DNA from: Rugamonas violacea
Lineage (GTDB): Bacteria; Pseudomonadota; Gammaproteobacteria; Burkholderiales; Burkholderiaceae_D
Assembly: GCF_016461825.1 (NCBI RefSeq)
Contig: NZ_JAEMNU010000079.1
Location: 1 to 64,000, forward strand
DNA: 64,000 bases
Reading direction: 5' to 3'
A program made the translations under genes and the position numbers. The notes under the pieces are model-generated. The model worked only from the letters and a program-made list of their open reading frames with translations. It ran no database searches and was not told the DNA's origin. This document shows positions 17,113 through 26,644 of the stretch, piece after piece (position 1 is the first letter of the stretch; each line of letters begins with the position of its first letter).

Positions 17113-17922
17113 ATGAATTCCCACCAAATGTTGACGCACTCCAAGGATGGCGTGCCGCCCGCCGATAGCCGTAGCGCGATCGCCTCGGTGCTCCTGGTCG
17201 ACGACGACATCGGCCTGGGGCAGATGCTGATCGAGTACCTGGCCGGCGAAATGATCCAGTTACAGACGGTGCAGGACGGCTGGATGGCCCATGAGTTGTT
17301 GCGCGCGCCGGATCACGGCTTCGAGCTGCTCTTGCTCGACGTCACGCTGCCGGGCCAAAGCGGCTTCGACATCCTGCGCCGGCTGCGGCAGAACTCGGCG
17401 CTTCCGGTCATCATGATGACCGCCCGCGCCAGCGAAGCCGATCGCATCGCCGGACTCGAACTCGGCGCCGACGACTACCTGCCGAAACCATTCAGCCCGC
17501 GCGAACTGCTGGCGCGCATGCGTGCCGTGTTGCGCAGAAACGGCGGAGCGGCGATCCGGCAAGCGCCCATGCCCTCCGCCGGCGCCGCACCGGCGCCTGA
17601 GCTGTTGCAGGTGGGCGCGTTGAGCTACCCCGCGCATGGTTTGGAGGTGCGCGTCGACAGCGGCGTCGTGCGCCTGACCAGCGTCGAGGCGCGCCTGCTG
17701 AAAATATTGATGCGCTCGGCCGGCCACATGATCGGCCGCGAGCAACTGACGCTGTGGGCGCTCGGGCGAAAATTGCAACCGCAGGACCGCAGCCTCGACA
17801 CCCACGTCAGCAACCTGCGGCGCAAGCTCGGGCTGACGGCGAATGCCCAGGGACTGCCGGAGCTGCGCAGCGTGCGCGGGCTCGGCTACCTGCTCACCGC
17901 GACCTGCGGCGCAGCGGCGTGA
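17113..17922 (+). CDS. OmpR-family response regulator, CpxR-like
   Basis: 269 residues. The receiver domain (about 25-140) has the acidic pocket VLLVDDDIG, phospho-acceptor aspartate in LLLLDVTLPGQSG, and the conserved lysine in DDYLPKPFSPRELLAR, all close to CpxR. A Pro/Ala-rich linker leads to a winged-helix DNA-binding domain (about 170-265) with LTSVEARLLKILM and LDTHVSNLRRKLG. The gene overlaps the kinase gene by 4 nt. It is transcribed away from the aminoglycoside-type cluster, sharing one intergenic region with it, so it is a candidate regulator of the cluster or an envelope-stress sensor that happens to be adjacent. Confidence 0.9.
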   Translation: MNSHQMLTHSKDGVPPADSRSAIASVLLVDDDIGLGQMLIEYLAGEMIQLQTVQDGWMAHELLRAPDHGFELLLLDVTLPGQSGFDILRRLRQNSALPVIMMTARASEADRIAGLELGADDYLPKPFSPRELLARMRAVLRRNGGAAIRQAPMPSAGAAPAPELLQVGALSYPAHGLEVRVDSGVVRLTSVEARLLKILMRSAGHMIGREQLTLWALGRKLQPQDRSLDTHVSNLRRKLGLTANAQGLPELRSVRGLGYLLTATCGAAA

Positions 17923-19358
17923 GAGCGCTGGCCGGCTTGTTTGAGAAGTCGCTTTTTCTGCGCATCCTGGCTTGTTTCTGGCTCGCGATGGGGCTCATCA
18001 CCTTGCTCGGCATCGCCATCACCAACCTGGTCGCCTCGGCGCGCCACGACTCGCTCGACGACGTCGAACCCGCCACCTTGGCGTTGCAGGCGGACGCGCT
18101 GCTGCGTCAGGGCGGGCTGCCGGCGCTGCGCCGCTGGGCCAAAGACATCCACGACAAGCATGCCACGCTGAGGGTCTACGTGGTCGACCACGACTGCATC
18201 GATATTGCGCAACGGCGGACGCAAACCCGCATCTGCTACCGCATCACGGCGCATGCCAAGAAGCGCGATTTCACGCTTGAAAACGGCGGCACGCCAACCA
18301 CGACGACGCCGGCCGGCCACCCCTCATCGTGGTGGGACGTGCATGACCTGAGCGCGCCGGACGGCAGCCGCTATATGCTCACCTTCCTGCCGTTCGACTC
18401 GCCGCACGTGGATGCCTTGCGCGACTCCGGCCTGCTGCCCTTCCTGCTGCTGGGCGCGTTCGCCATGAGCCTGCCGCTCTGCTGGCTGCTGGCGCGATAC
18501 ATCGACCATCCGGTGCGGCAGTTGGCCTTGGGCGCGCGGGCCTTGGGCGACGGCCATGCGCCGGCGCGCATCGACGTTCGCCTTCTCAAACGCAACGACG
18601 GCCTGGGCTCCCTGGCGCGCGCCTTCGGGCACATGGCGGAAAACCTGGCCGACCATCTGCACTCAAGGGAGCGCCTGCTGGGCAATGTGTCGCACGAACT
18701 GCGCTCGCCGTTGGCGCGCCTGCGACTGGCGCTTGAACTGGCGCGGCGCAAAACGCCGCACGCCGACGCCCAACTCGATCGCATCGAGCAGGAGTGCGCG
18801 CACATGGATAGGATGGTCGGCCAACTGCTGCTGCTGGTCCGCTTGCGCCACGCCCCCGCCGACCTGCCGGAGCCGTTGGACTTGCGCGACGTGGTGCAGC
18901 AGGTGGTGGCCGACGCGCGCTTCGAAGCCGGCGCCCGGGGACACAACATCGACTGGCGGCGGCCGGAGCATGCGCTACCGGTATTGGGGGTGCCGCTGCT
19001 GTTGCGCAGCGTGCTGGAAAACGTCATGCGCAACGCGCTGCGCCACGGGCCGGCCGGCTCGACGATTGCGGTCGCGGCATGGCGCGACGCCGCCGGCGTC
19101 GTGGTCGAGATCGGCGACGAAGGCCCGGGGGTGGCCGAAGCCGACCTGGCACGGCTGTTTCAGTCGTTCTTCCGCGCCGACCGGACGGACGTGCTGGGCC
19201 AGACCGGCAGCGGCCTGGGCCTGGCCATCGCCGCCACCGTGATACGCCAACACGGCGGCGGCATCCAGGCCCGCAACCGCGCGGAACGGAGCGGATTGAT
19301 TGTCCGCACCGCATTGCCGGCGCTGAGCACCGACCACGCGCCGTCGGTATCCGGCTAA
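17919..19358 (+). CDS. Sensor histidine kinase, CpxA-like
   Basis: 479 residues starting at GTG 17919, which overlaps the regulator's TGA (GTGA); the longer upstream frame is a shadow of the regulator. A first membrane segment (LRILACFWLAMGLITLLGIAI) and a second (FLLLGAFAMSLPLCWLLARYI) enclose a periplasmic domain of about 140 residues with a CKDxxH-free, Cys-containing loop. HAMP follows, then HisKA with LGNVSHELRSPLARL and HATPase with ENVMRNALRHG, GDEGPGV and TGSGLGLAI. It would phosphorylate the adjacent CpxR-like regulator. The periplasmic signal is unknown. Confidence 0.9.
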   Translation: MRALAGLFEKSLFLRILACFWLAMGLITLLGIAITNLVASARHDSLDDVEPATLALQADALLRQGGLPALRRWAKDIHDKHATLRVYVVDHDCIDIAQRRTQTRICYRITAHAKKRDFTLENGGTPTTTTPAGHPSSWWDVHDLSAPDGSRYMLTFLPFDSPHVDALRDSGLLPFLLLGAFAMSLPLCWLLARYIDHPVRQLALGARALGDGHAPARIDVRLLKRNDGLGSLARAFGHMAENLADHLHSRERLLGNVSHELRSPLARLRLALELARRKTPHADAQLDRIEQECAHMDRMVGQLLLLVRLRHAPADLPEPLDLRDVVQQVVADARFEAGARGHNIDWRRPEHALPVLGVPLLLRSVLENVMRNALRHGPAGSTIAVAAWRDAAGVVVEIGDEGPGVAEADLARLFQSFFRADRTDVLGQTGSGLGLAIAATVIRQHGGGIQARNRAERSGLIVRTALPALSTDHAPSVSG

Positions 19359-19705
19359 ACCTGTGACTGGGTAGCAAATAGCTAGGGCCGCGCGCGGAAC
19401 TGCGCCCACTCTCGGCTGGCCGACACGAACCGGTGGATATCTGCGCTCCGCCACACATAAGCCCCTCTAGTTGTGCGCTATCCGGCCGGCGATTTAGCCG
19501 CGCAGCGCCACTCACACGGCGACGCCAACGGTGCGGCGATTTTTAGCGCGTCGGCGTAGTCGAATCCTGTTATATTGAATCTATACCTCCTCCTTGCCAC
19601 CGGCCTGTTCGTCATCCAGTCCTGTTCGGCGCCAATCTGCGAGTCCGCTCAGCGGCATGCATCACGTCACCCATCACGCTGAGTTGCTGTCTTTGGAAAG
19701 CGCAC
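19359..19705. other. Noncoding gap of about 350 nt before a PAS kinase gene
   Basis: No credible gene is seen. A TATATT hexamer at 19571-19576 could be a -10 element for the kinase gene at 19706, without a convincing -35. GGAAAG stands 7 nt before that gene's ATG. No strong terminator for the preceding kinase gene was recognised. Confidence 0.4.
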
Positions 19706-21034
19706 ATGCATACCAGCGGATTTGGCGAGGGCGGTAACGACCGCCCGGGGCTTTCGAGCGGGCACACCGAATACGCGCGGCAGGCCAGCCTGCTCAAGAC
19801 AGGCGCCTTGCAAGACGCGATCTTCAATAGCGCCTACTTCTCCAGCATCGCCACCGACGAACGGGGGGTGATTCAGATTTTCAACGTCGGCGCGGAACGC
19901 ATGCTGGGTTACAAGGCGTTGGACGTGCTGAATCAGATCACGCCGGCGGATATTTCGGATCCACTCGAACTGATCGCCCGCGCCGCCGCGCTGAGCGAGG
20001 AGCTGGACACGCCGATCTCACCGGGCTTCGATGCGCTGGTGTTCAAGGCCTCGCGCGGCATCGAGGATATCTACGAACTCACGTATATCCGCCAGGACGG
20101 CAGCCGCTTTCCCGCCATCGTATCGGTGACGGCGCTACGCAACGTCCACGACGACATCATCGGCTACCTGCTGATCGGCACCGACAACACGACCCGCAAA
20201 CGTTTTGAGCGGGCGCTGGAGGATAAAAACATCGAGCTGGAGCACGCCAGCCGCATGAAATCCGAATTCCTGGCCACGATGTCGCACGAACTACGCACGC
20301 CGCTCAACGCGATCATCGGTTTTTCCGAGGCGCTCAAGGACGGCCTGATGGGGGAAACCTCGGCGCTGCAACACGAATCGATCGACGATATTTTCACCAG
20401 CGGCCAGCATCTGCTGTCACTCATCAACGATATCCTGGACCTCTCCAAAGTCGAAGCCGGCATGATGGCGGTGGAACTAGAGGCGGTCGACCTGCAAAGC
20501 CTGCTGCAGAACAGCCTGACCATCGTCCGCGAAAAAGCGGCGGCCCAGCATATCGGGCTCGAACTCGACATGGGGGCGGACCTCGGCATGGTGCAACTCG
20601 ATGTGCGCAAGACCAAGCAGATCGTCTACAACCTCCTGAGCAACGCCGTCAAATTCAGCGCCGGCGGCGGGCCGGTGCAATTGCGGGCGCGCCACGTCGC
20701 GCGCGACGCGGTCGGCATACTGGAAGGCGATTGGCCGACGCATCGTTTCCCCCAGGCCGACAATGAATACAACGACTTCGTGGAAATTTGCGTCAGCGAC
20801 CACGGCATCGGCATCTCGCAAGACAACATGGGGCGACTGTTCCAGGCCTTCAGCCAGATCGATAGCAGTTTGGCCCGCAAGTTCGAAGGCACCGGCCTTG
20901 GCCTGGCCATGGTCAAGCAGTTGGCCGAGCTGCAGGGAGGCGCCGTGGCGGTGGCCAGCGCGGAGCGCAAGGGTTCGCGCTTTGCGGTATGGCTGCCGCT
21001 GCGGGCCGCGCCACACGCCGCCGATCCGGCCTGA
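19706..21034 (+). CDS. PAS-domain sensor histidine kinase (cytoplasmic)
   Basis: 442 residues. A PAS domain (about 30-160; IATDERGVIQIFNVGAERMLGY) is followed by a short coiled link, HisKA with FLATMSHELRTPLNAIIGFSEAL, and HATPase with NLLSNAVKFSAGG, SDHGIGIS and KFEGTGLGLAM. No membrane segments are visible, so it senses an internal or diffusible cue. It is followed 14 nt later by a stand-alone receiver protein and then a REC-PAS-GGDEF-EAL protein, a common phosphorelay-to-c-di-GMP arrangement. The start is supported by GGAAAG upstream. Confidence 0.9.
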   Translation: MHTSGFGEGGNDRPGLSSGHTEYARQASLLKTGALQDAIFNSAYFSSIATDERGVIQIFNVGAERMLGYKALDVLNQITPADISDPLELIARAAALSEELDTPISPGFDALVFKASRGIEDIYELTYIRQDGSRFPAIVSVTALRNVHDDIIGYLLIGTDNTTRKRFERALEDKNIELEHASRMKSEFLATMSHELRTPLNAIIGFSEALKDGLMGETSALQHESIDDIFTSGQHLLSLINDILDLSKVEAGMMAVELEAVDLQSLLQNSLTIVREKAAAQHIGLELDMGADLGMVQLDVRKTKQIVYNLLSNAVKFSAGGGPVQLRARHVARDAVGILEGDWPTHRFPQADNEYNDFVEICVSDHGIGISQDNMGRLFQAFSQIDSSLARKFEGTGLGLAMVKQLAELQGGAVAVASAERKGSRFAVWLPLRAAPHAADPA

Positions 21035-21048
21035 CGGGAGAGCGCCTG

Positions 21049-21426
21049 ATGGCCAAGGTATTGGTGATAGAGGACAACGCGGCGAACATGAAGCTGGCGT
21101 CGCTGCTGCTGCGCAACGCCCGGCACAGCGTGCTGTGCGCGGTGGACGCCGAAGCCGGGCTGATGGTGGCCCGCAGCGAACTGCCGGACCTGATTCTGAT
21201 GGATATCCAGCTGCCCGGCATGGACGGCCTGGCGGCCACCGCCATCTTGAAGCACGACTTGCTGACGGCGGATATCCCGGTGATCGCTTTGACGGCCATG
21301 GCGATGAAGGAAGACCAGGAAAAAAGCCGCCAGGCGGGGTGCGACGCCTATATCGCCAAACCGCTGGGCTACCGTCAGCTCTACGCGATGATTGACGCCT
21401 TGCTACTCGGGGCAAGAAGATCATGA
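21049..21426 (+). CDS. Single-domain response regulator (DivK/CheY type)
   Basis: 125 residues consisting only of a receiver domain: VLVIEDN acidic pocket, phospho-acceptor in LILMDIQLPGMDG, and conserved lysine in GCDAYIAKPLG. The start at MAKVLVIEDN is preferred over upstream in-frame codons because GGAGAG precedes it and the domain begins there. It overlaps the downstream GGDEF-EAL gene by 4 nt. It probably relays phosphate from the PAS kinase. Confidence 0.9.
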   Translation: MAKVLVIEDNAANMKLASLLLRNARHSVLCAVDAEAGLMVARSELPDLILMDIQLPGMDGLAATAILKHDLLTADIPVIALTAMAMKEDQEKSRQAGCDAYIAKPLGYRQLYAMIDALLLGARRS

Positions 21427-23963
21427 GTGTCGCTACCCCCACCATCCTGATTGTCGACGACGAGGCGCAAAACCGCCGCTTGCTGGCGGTGCTGCTGCGC
21501 CCCGAAGGCTACCAGACCGAAAGCGCCGCCAGCGGCGAAGAGGCGCTCAGCGTGGTGGCCCATTCGGCGCCCGATCTGATCCTGCTCGACATCATGATGC
21601 CCGGCCTCGACGGCTACCAGATCGCCAGCATCCTGAAGGCCAACCCGGCCACCGCCAACATTCCCATCATCATGGTGACCGCCCATGGCGAGCGCAGCGC
21701 CCGTCTCGCCGGGCTGGAGGCGGGCGCCGAGGAGTTCCTGACCAAGCCGGTCGACCGCACCGAATTGTGGCTGCGTGTGCGCAACCTGTTGCGGCTGAAG
21801 GCCTTCGGCGACCTGCAGGAACACAGTTTCGTGCTGGAGCAACAGGTGGCGGCGCGCACCGCCGATCTGCAACGCTTCCGCACCGCGATGGACGCCACCG
21901 CCGACGCCATCATGCTGGTGAGCCGCGCCACGATGCGCTTCCTGGAGGTGAACGCCAGCAGTTGCAAGATGCTCGGCTATACCCGCGCCGAGATGCTGGC
22001 GTTGGGGCCGGTGGCGGTCGGCGCGATCACCGGCGAGACACTGGAGCAAGTGTATGACACGGTGATCGCCGGCCAGACCGGCAAGACACTGAGCGAAGCG
22101 TGCTTGCATTGCAAGGACGGCTCGCTGATACAAGTGGAGGTGAGCCGCCAGGCCATGCCGTCCGGGAGCGACTGGATCATCGTCAGCGTGGTGCGCGACA
22201 TCACCGAGCGAAAGCAGGCACAGCAAAGGCTACAACACCAGGCCAACCACGACGCCTTGAGCGGCCTGCCGAACCGCACCTTCTTCTACGAGACGCTGCG
22301 CAAGACCATCGCGCTGGCCGGCCAACAAGGCTGGAAGGTGGCGGTGATGTTCATCGACCTCGATCACTTCAAGAATGTCAACGACACGCTGGGCCACGCC
22401 ATCGGCGACGAACTGCTGATCCATTTCAGCAACCGTTTGACGACCTGCGTGCGCGCGCGCGACACCGTCGGGCGGCTCGGCGGCGACGAGTTCGGCTTGA
22501 TCCTGGTGATGCAACAGGGCCACCAGGGGGCGGCCAACGTGGCGACCAAAATCCGCGACGCGCTGCATCCGCCGTTCGACTTGCAGGGATACGAGGTGAT
22601 CATGACCGCCAGCATCGGCATCACCATCTACCCCGACGACGGCAGCGATCCCGACGCATTGATCAAATACGCCGACACCGCCATGTACCAGGCCAAGCAC
22701 ACGGGCCGCAACAGCTACCGCTTCTTCACCGCCCAAATGAATGTTGACGTGCTGCAGCGCCAGGACTTGGAGAGCGCGCTACGCAAGGCCATCGAGAACG
22801 AGGAGTTCGAACTGCACTATCAGCCCAAAGTGTCGCTGACCAGCGGCGCGCTGGTCGGACTGGAAGCGCTGCTGCGCTGGGCCCGGCCCGGCCACGGGCT
22901 GGTGGGGCCGGCGCAGTTCATCCCCGTGCTGGAAGAGAGCGGCCTGATCGTCCGGGTCGGCGCTTGGGTCATCAAGGCCGCCTGCCGCCAGATCAAGGAA
23001 TGGCAATTGACCGCGGTGGGGCCGGTGCAAGTGTCGGTCAATGTGGCGGGCCGCCAGTTCATCGAGGGCGATCTGGAGGCCGATGTCGCCCGCGCCCTGG
23101 CCGACCACGATCTGCCGCCCGGCCTGCTTGAACTGGAGCTGACGGAGACGTCGCTCATGCTGAACACGGAACGCACCATCGCCTGCCTGCGCAACCTGCG
23201 CCAGCTCGGCGTGAAGGTGTCCATCGACGATTTCGGCACCGGCTACTCCAGCCTGGCCTACCTGCGCCGTTTCCCGATCGACAAGCTGAAGATCGACATC
23301 GCCTTTATCCGCGACGTCACCAGCAACCCGGACGATGCGGCGATTGTGCGCGCCATCATCACCATGGCACACAGCCTGAACCTGGAGGTCATCGCCGAGG
23401 GTGTCGAGACGCCGGCCCAGCAGGCCTACTTGCTGCGCCACCAGTGCGACCAGATTCAGGGTTACTTGCTTAGCCCCCCCTTGCCGGCCGCCCTGATCAG
23501 CGATCTGATCGTGCAGCGCAAGACGCTGGACCGGCCGGCGGCCCCGGACATGCCGCGGCAAACCTTGTTGATCGTCGACGACGACCCGTTTATGCGGGAA
23601 CTGCTGGCAAGCGAACTCGGCGGCGAGCAATACCGCGTGCTGCTGGCGCAATCCGGCGCCCAGGCGTTCGAAACACTGGCGCAGAACGAAGTCCAGGTCA
23701 TCCTGTGCGACCAGAGCATGCCGGAAATGGAGGGCACGGTGTTCTTGAGCAAGGTGAAAGCCATGTATCCGGACACGTTCAGGATAGTCTTGTCCGGCGA
23801 GACCAACCTGGAAGACATGATGGCGGCCGTCAACAGGGGGACGGTCGACCGTTTCTATACCAAGCCGTGGGACCGCGAGGCGCTGCTGAGTAGCATACGC
23901 CAGGCGTTCCTGCACCCGCGCCTCGGCTCCGCGACAGCGAGCCCGGACGTCATCGAGGTCTGA
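21423..23963 (+). CDS. REC-PAS-GGDEF-EAL-REC protein, c-di-GMP turnover
   Basis: 846 residues. The first receiver (1-125) has phospho-acceptor LLDIMMPGLDGYQ. It is followed by a linker and a PAS domain (about 150-260), a GGDEF domain (about 275-440) with an intact RLGGDEFGL, an EAL domain (about 450-700) with GLEALLRW and DDFGTGYSSLAYL, and a second receiver at the C-terminus (715-830; LLIVDDDPFMR, ILCDQSMPEMEG, FYTKPWD) resembling those of RpfG-like proteins. Both catalytic motifs look intact, so it could make or degrade c-di-GMP. Receivers at both ends are unusual and suggest input from two phosphate donors. Confidence 0.9.
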   Translation: MSVATPTILIVDDEAQNRRLLAVLLRPEGYQTESAASGEEALSVVAHSAPDLILLDIMMPGLDGYQIASILKANPATANIPIIMVTAHGERSARLAGLEAGAEEFLTKPVDRTELWLRVRNLLRLKAFGDLQEHSFVLEQQVAARTADLQRFRTAMDATADAIMLVSRATMRFLEVNASSCKMLGYTRAEMLALGPVAVGAITGETLEQVYDTVIAGQTGKTLSEACLHCKDGSLIQVEVSRQAMPSGSDWIIVSVVRDITERKQAQQRLQHQANHDALSGLPNRTFFYETLRKTIALAGQQGWKVAVMFIDLDHFKNVNDTLGHAIGDELLIHFSNRLTTCVRARDTVGRLGGDEFGLILVMQQGHQGAANVATKIRDALHPPFDLQGYEVIMTASIGITIYPDDGSDPDALIKYADTAMYQAKHTGRNSYRFFTAQMNVDVLQRQDLESALRKAIENEEFELHYQPKVSLTSGALVGLEALLRWARPGHGLVGPAQFIPVLEESGLIVRVGAWVIKAACRQIKEWQLTAVGPVQVSVNVAGRQFIEGDLEADVARALADHDLPPGLLELELTETSLMLNTERTIACLRNLRQLGVKVSIDDFGTGYSSLAYLRRFPIDKLKIDIAFIRDVTSNPDDAAIVRAIITMAHSLNLEVIAEGVETPAQQAYLLRHQCDQIQGYLLSPPLPAALISDLIVQRKTLDRPAAPDMPRQTLLIVDDDPFMRELLASELGGEQYRVLLAQSGAQAFETLAQNEVQVILCDQSMPEMEGTVFLSKVKAMYPDTFRIVLSGETNLEDMMAAVNRGTVDRFYTKPWDREALLSSIRQAFLHPRLGSATASPDVIEV

Positions 23964-24105
23964 GCGCAGCCCCATGACATGGGCGGGCATGCGCATTTTC
24001 GGCATACGCCGCAGCCTTGAATGACCCTCAATGCCATCAATGACGCGGTGATCGGCGCGGATCTGGCAGGCAATATCGATGACCTCAACGCTAGCCATGT
24101 CAACG

Positions 24106-24957
24106 TCAGGGGAACTGAAGATCGGCCTGTGAATCGCCGGCTTCGGCGTCGTGCGCGCCATCGCCGCGCCGCTCCGGCCGGCCGGTGCGGCGCGTGTGCA
24201 CGGCCTCGCGCTCCAGCCAGCGTTGTTGGATGCCGGCATCGGCGCGATGGCGCGGCGCCATCAGCCGGTCCGATTCACGTCTGAGCGCGCGGTGGCATTC
24301 GCACACCATGGCTTCCAGTCCCGTGCGGGACAGCACCCGCACATGGCCGCGCCGGTAGCTGATCAGTCCCGTCATTTGCAGCCGGCCGGCCGCCTCGGTG
24401 ATGCCTTCGCGCCGCACGCCCAGTATCGCCCCCAGCGCCTCCTGGGTGATCGCCACCTCGCTGGAGTGCGTGTGATCGAGCATCTGCAGCAGCCAGCGGC
24501 ACAGGCGCTGCTGCGTCGAATGATGGGCGTTGCAGACCGCCGTTTGCGCCATCTCCGTCATCAAGACCTGGGTGTAGCGCAACAACAAGCCGAACAGAGG
24601 GCCCCGGCGGTGGAACTCTTCCACCAGGCGCGCCGCGCTCAGACGATAAGCGTAACCGTCGTTCTGCACCACCGCGCGGCTGGGCGTGGTGCGCCCGCCC
24701 ATGAACAGCGACACGCCCAACAGCCCGCCGTGGCCGACGCTGGCGATCTCGCAGGAACCGCCGTTCTCCAGCTCGTATTGAATCGAGACGACGGCGGTGA
24801 TAGGAAAATAGACGTACATCAGCTTGCCGCCGGATTGGTACAACACGTCGCCCGGCAACAACCTGAGCAACTCCAGGTGCGGCGCCAGACGAGCTGACTC
24901 GGCCGGCTCAAGCGCGGCCAACAGTCGATTCTGGTCGGGGCGGTACAGCGTGGGCAT
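24106..24957 (-). CDS. Crp/Fnr-family transcriptional regulator
   Basis: 283 residues. A cyclic-nucleotide-binding-like beta-roll (about 15-135; ELLRLLPGDVLYQSGG, VYFPITAVVSIQ) leads into a helix-turn-helix domain (about 150-225; AITQEALGAILGVRREGITEAA). The key cAMP-binding arginine pattern of CRP is not evident, and there are no FNR-type N-terminal cysteines, so the ligand is unknown. A 50-residue polar tail follows the usual family end. AGGAGAG precedes the ATG. The gene converges with the c-di-GMP gene and diverges from the BON-protein gene, which it may control. Confidence 0.85.
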   Translation of the reverse strand: MPTLYRPDQNRLLAALEPAESARLAPHLELLRLLPGDVLYQSGGKLMYVYFPITAVVSIQYELENGGSCEIASVGHGGLLGVSLFMGGRTTPSRAVVQNDGYAYRLSAARLVEEFHRRGPLFGLLLRYTQVLMTEMAQTAVCNAHHSTQQRLCRWLLQMLDHTHSSEVAITQEALGAILGVRREGITEAAGRLQMTGLISYRRGHVRVLSRTGLEAMVCECHRALRRESDRLMAPRHRADAGIQQRWLEREAVHTRRTGRPERRGDGAHDAEAGDSQADLQFP

Positions 24958-25181
24958 CGGACTCTCCTGACGGTCTGGCGCGGCGGTCGGCGCCGGATAT
25001 CGGCTTCATCATTGTCAGCTTGTCAGCAGGAAGCGGGACGGTCTGTGTGATAGCGAACATTCGGTCCGGCCGCCGCCATGGCGACGAAACAACATCACCG
25101 CCGTCCTTAAGCGCGCAAACACACAGAGCGGCGCGACAAACTCGGCCACGATGGCAGCAAGCTCACCCGACGGAGACTCAG

Positions 25182-25835
25182 ATGAACACAGACAGGCAGT
25201 TGCAGCGGGCCGTGGTGGCACAGCTCGATTGGGAGCCATCGATCAACGCCTGCCAGATCGGCGTGGAAGTCAAGGACGGCATCGTCACGCTGGCCGGCCA
25301 CGTCGCCAACTTCGGCGAGAAATGGGCGGCCGAGCAATTGGTGCGGCGCATCCCGGGCGTACAGGCGCTGGTGGTGGAGCTGGAAGTGAACTTGCCCGAA
25401 GAAAGCCGCCGCGGCGATGCCGAGATTGCGCGGGCCGCCGAAAATGCGCTCGAATGGCTGAGCGCGCTGCCGCTGACGCGCGTGCAGGTGATGGTGGAGA
25501 ACGGCTGGGTCAGCTTGTCGGGTGCCGTTGCTTGGCAGTACCAGCGCCAGGCCGCCAAGCGCGCCGTCCGCACGCTGAGCGGGGTGCGCGGCGTCAGCGA
25601 CAGCATCGCCATCCGGCCGGCCGTGTCGCTGACGGCGCTGCGGCAAGATATCGTGGACGCGCTGTTGCGCAACGACAAACAGGGCGCCCGGCGCATCGTG
25701 GTGCAGGTCGACGGTGCACAAGTGACGCTGTCGGGCAGCGTCGCGAGCTGGGACGACCGCGAACTGGCCAAACAGTCGGCCTGGGGCACGCCGGGAGTGT
25801 GCAGTGTGATCGATCAAATGCAAATGCAGTATTAA
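25182..25835 (+). CDS. Triple BON-domain protein
   Basis: 217 residues comprising three BON repeats (about 1-70, 75-145, 150-217), each with the pattern hydrophobic-V.V.-G.V.L.G.V (for example GIVTLAGHVANFGEKWAAEQ, GWVSLSGAVAWQYQR, AQVTLSGSVASWDDRE). No signal peptide is seen from this start, which is supported by GGAG before the ATG. BON proteins such as OsmY bind membranes and are usually stress-induced; cytoplasmic triple-BON proteins are common in betaproteobacteria beside Crp-type regulators. A stress role is family knowledge and not shown here. Confidence 0.85.
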   Translation: MNTDRQLQRAVVAQLDWEPSINACQIGVEVKDGIVTLAGHVANFGEKWAAEQLVRRIPGVQALVVELEVNLPEESRRGDAEIARAAENALEWLSALPLTRVQVMVENGWVSLSGAVAWQYQRQAAKRAVRTLSGVRGVSDSIAIRPAVSLTALRQDIVDALLRNDKQGARRIVVQVDGAQVTLSGSVASWDDRELAKQSAWGTPGVCSVIDQMQMQY

Positions 25836-26182
25836 ACGGCTTCACTTCCGGCGCCGTGCTGCCGGCGTCGGCGGTTGGGGTCGGGTGTGCCGGAGCCGGA
25901 GCCGGAAACGTTGGCGATGTGGTTGACAGGCCGGGGCTTGCCGGCTGTGGCGGCAAGACGAAAACCCACGGCGCAATAGACTTTCCGCCAGCACCATGGC
26001 CGCTCAAACGAGCGGTTTTGTTGTTACTGCCGAGGACAAATTCATGCCTTTTCCAGATAGCCATATAAATGAAAAGAGAACTGTTCTATATTCAATTTAC
26101 CAATAGACTGATGGTGGTGGCGCTTGCCCATACGTCGCCGACGCACTCCACAGACGCCCGCCGATTTTGATGGAACGGACAC
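25836..26182. other. Noncoding gap of about 350 nt with a terminator
   Basis: No gene is recognised. A rho-independent terminator lies at 26000-26024. The last 150 nt is AT-richer (ATATAAATGAAAAGAG, TTCTATATTC) and probably holds the promoter of the small-protein gene at 26183. Confidence 0.45.
26000..26024 (+). terminator. Rho-independent terminator after the BON gene
   Basis: The hairpin CCGCTC-AAAC-GAGCGG (26000-26015) is followed by TTTTGTTGTT. It lies about 165 nt after the BON gene stop and is the first clear terminator on the plus strand. Confidence 0.7.
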
Positions 26183-26635
26183 ATGACAGTTGATGCTTAC
26201 TACCCGCATGCCGTGCTGGCCTGGTTGGAGACGAACAGGTCGCGCTTGTCGGCTCAGCGCTCGGCGCAACTATGGCGCGCCATCACGGATGAGCTGGCGC
26301 CCATTATCGGCAAGGAGGGTTTTGCCATCCTGTATGTCCGCTGCCTGCATCTCAACAGCACAGCGTTTCCGTGGATGGCGGCGGGACCCGGCATGGCGCT
26401 CGAGAGCGGGAATTTCGAGGCGCTGGCCGGCAGTCTGGCCGACCGTCTGGCCGGCCGTCCGGCGGCGGAGGCCGTGGCGGGCAGCGCCGCCTTGTTTCGT
26501 ATCTTTTATGATTTGTTGCTGGTGCTGGTAGGCGAACAGCTGACCGCCGGCGTGCTCGATGCCAGTTGGCGCGATCAGCCCTACCGCAACGTGGAGCCGA
26601 TGGCGCTGCAATCCGTTCCATGTCAGTCCCGATAA
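26183..26635 (+). CDS. Small protein of unknown family, paralogue of the protein at 29929-30333
   Basis: 150 residues, mostly predicted-helical. The segment LWRAITDELAPIIGKEGFAILYVRCLHL matches LWQRLALELAAIIGHGGFHSLYARSVHL in the gene at 29929, and both end with a hydrophobic helix containing L..L.GE.LT. No known domain is recognised. It is followed 9 nt later by a GGDEF-EAL gene, whereas its paralogue overlaps a KaiC-like gene, so both are probably partners or regulators of signalling proteins. The tail after about residue 130 is unconserved. Confidence 0.75.
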   Translation: MTVDAYYPHAVLAWLETNRSRLSAQRSAQLWRAITDELAPIIGKEGFAILYVRCLHLNSTAFPWMAAGPGMALESGNFEALAGSLADRLAGRPAAEAVAGSAALFRIFYDLLLVLVGEQLTAGVLDASWRDQPYRNVEPMALQSVPCQSR

Positions 26636-26644
26636 AGGCCCTCC

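Noticed and set aside
23971..23983. Palindrome CCCATG-A-CATGGG between convergent genes
   Set aside because: Short, without a T-run or a second copy; could be chance.
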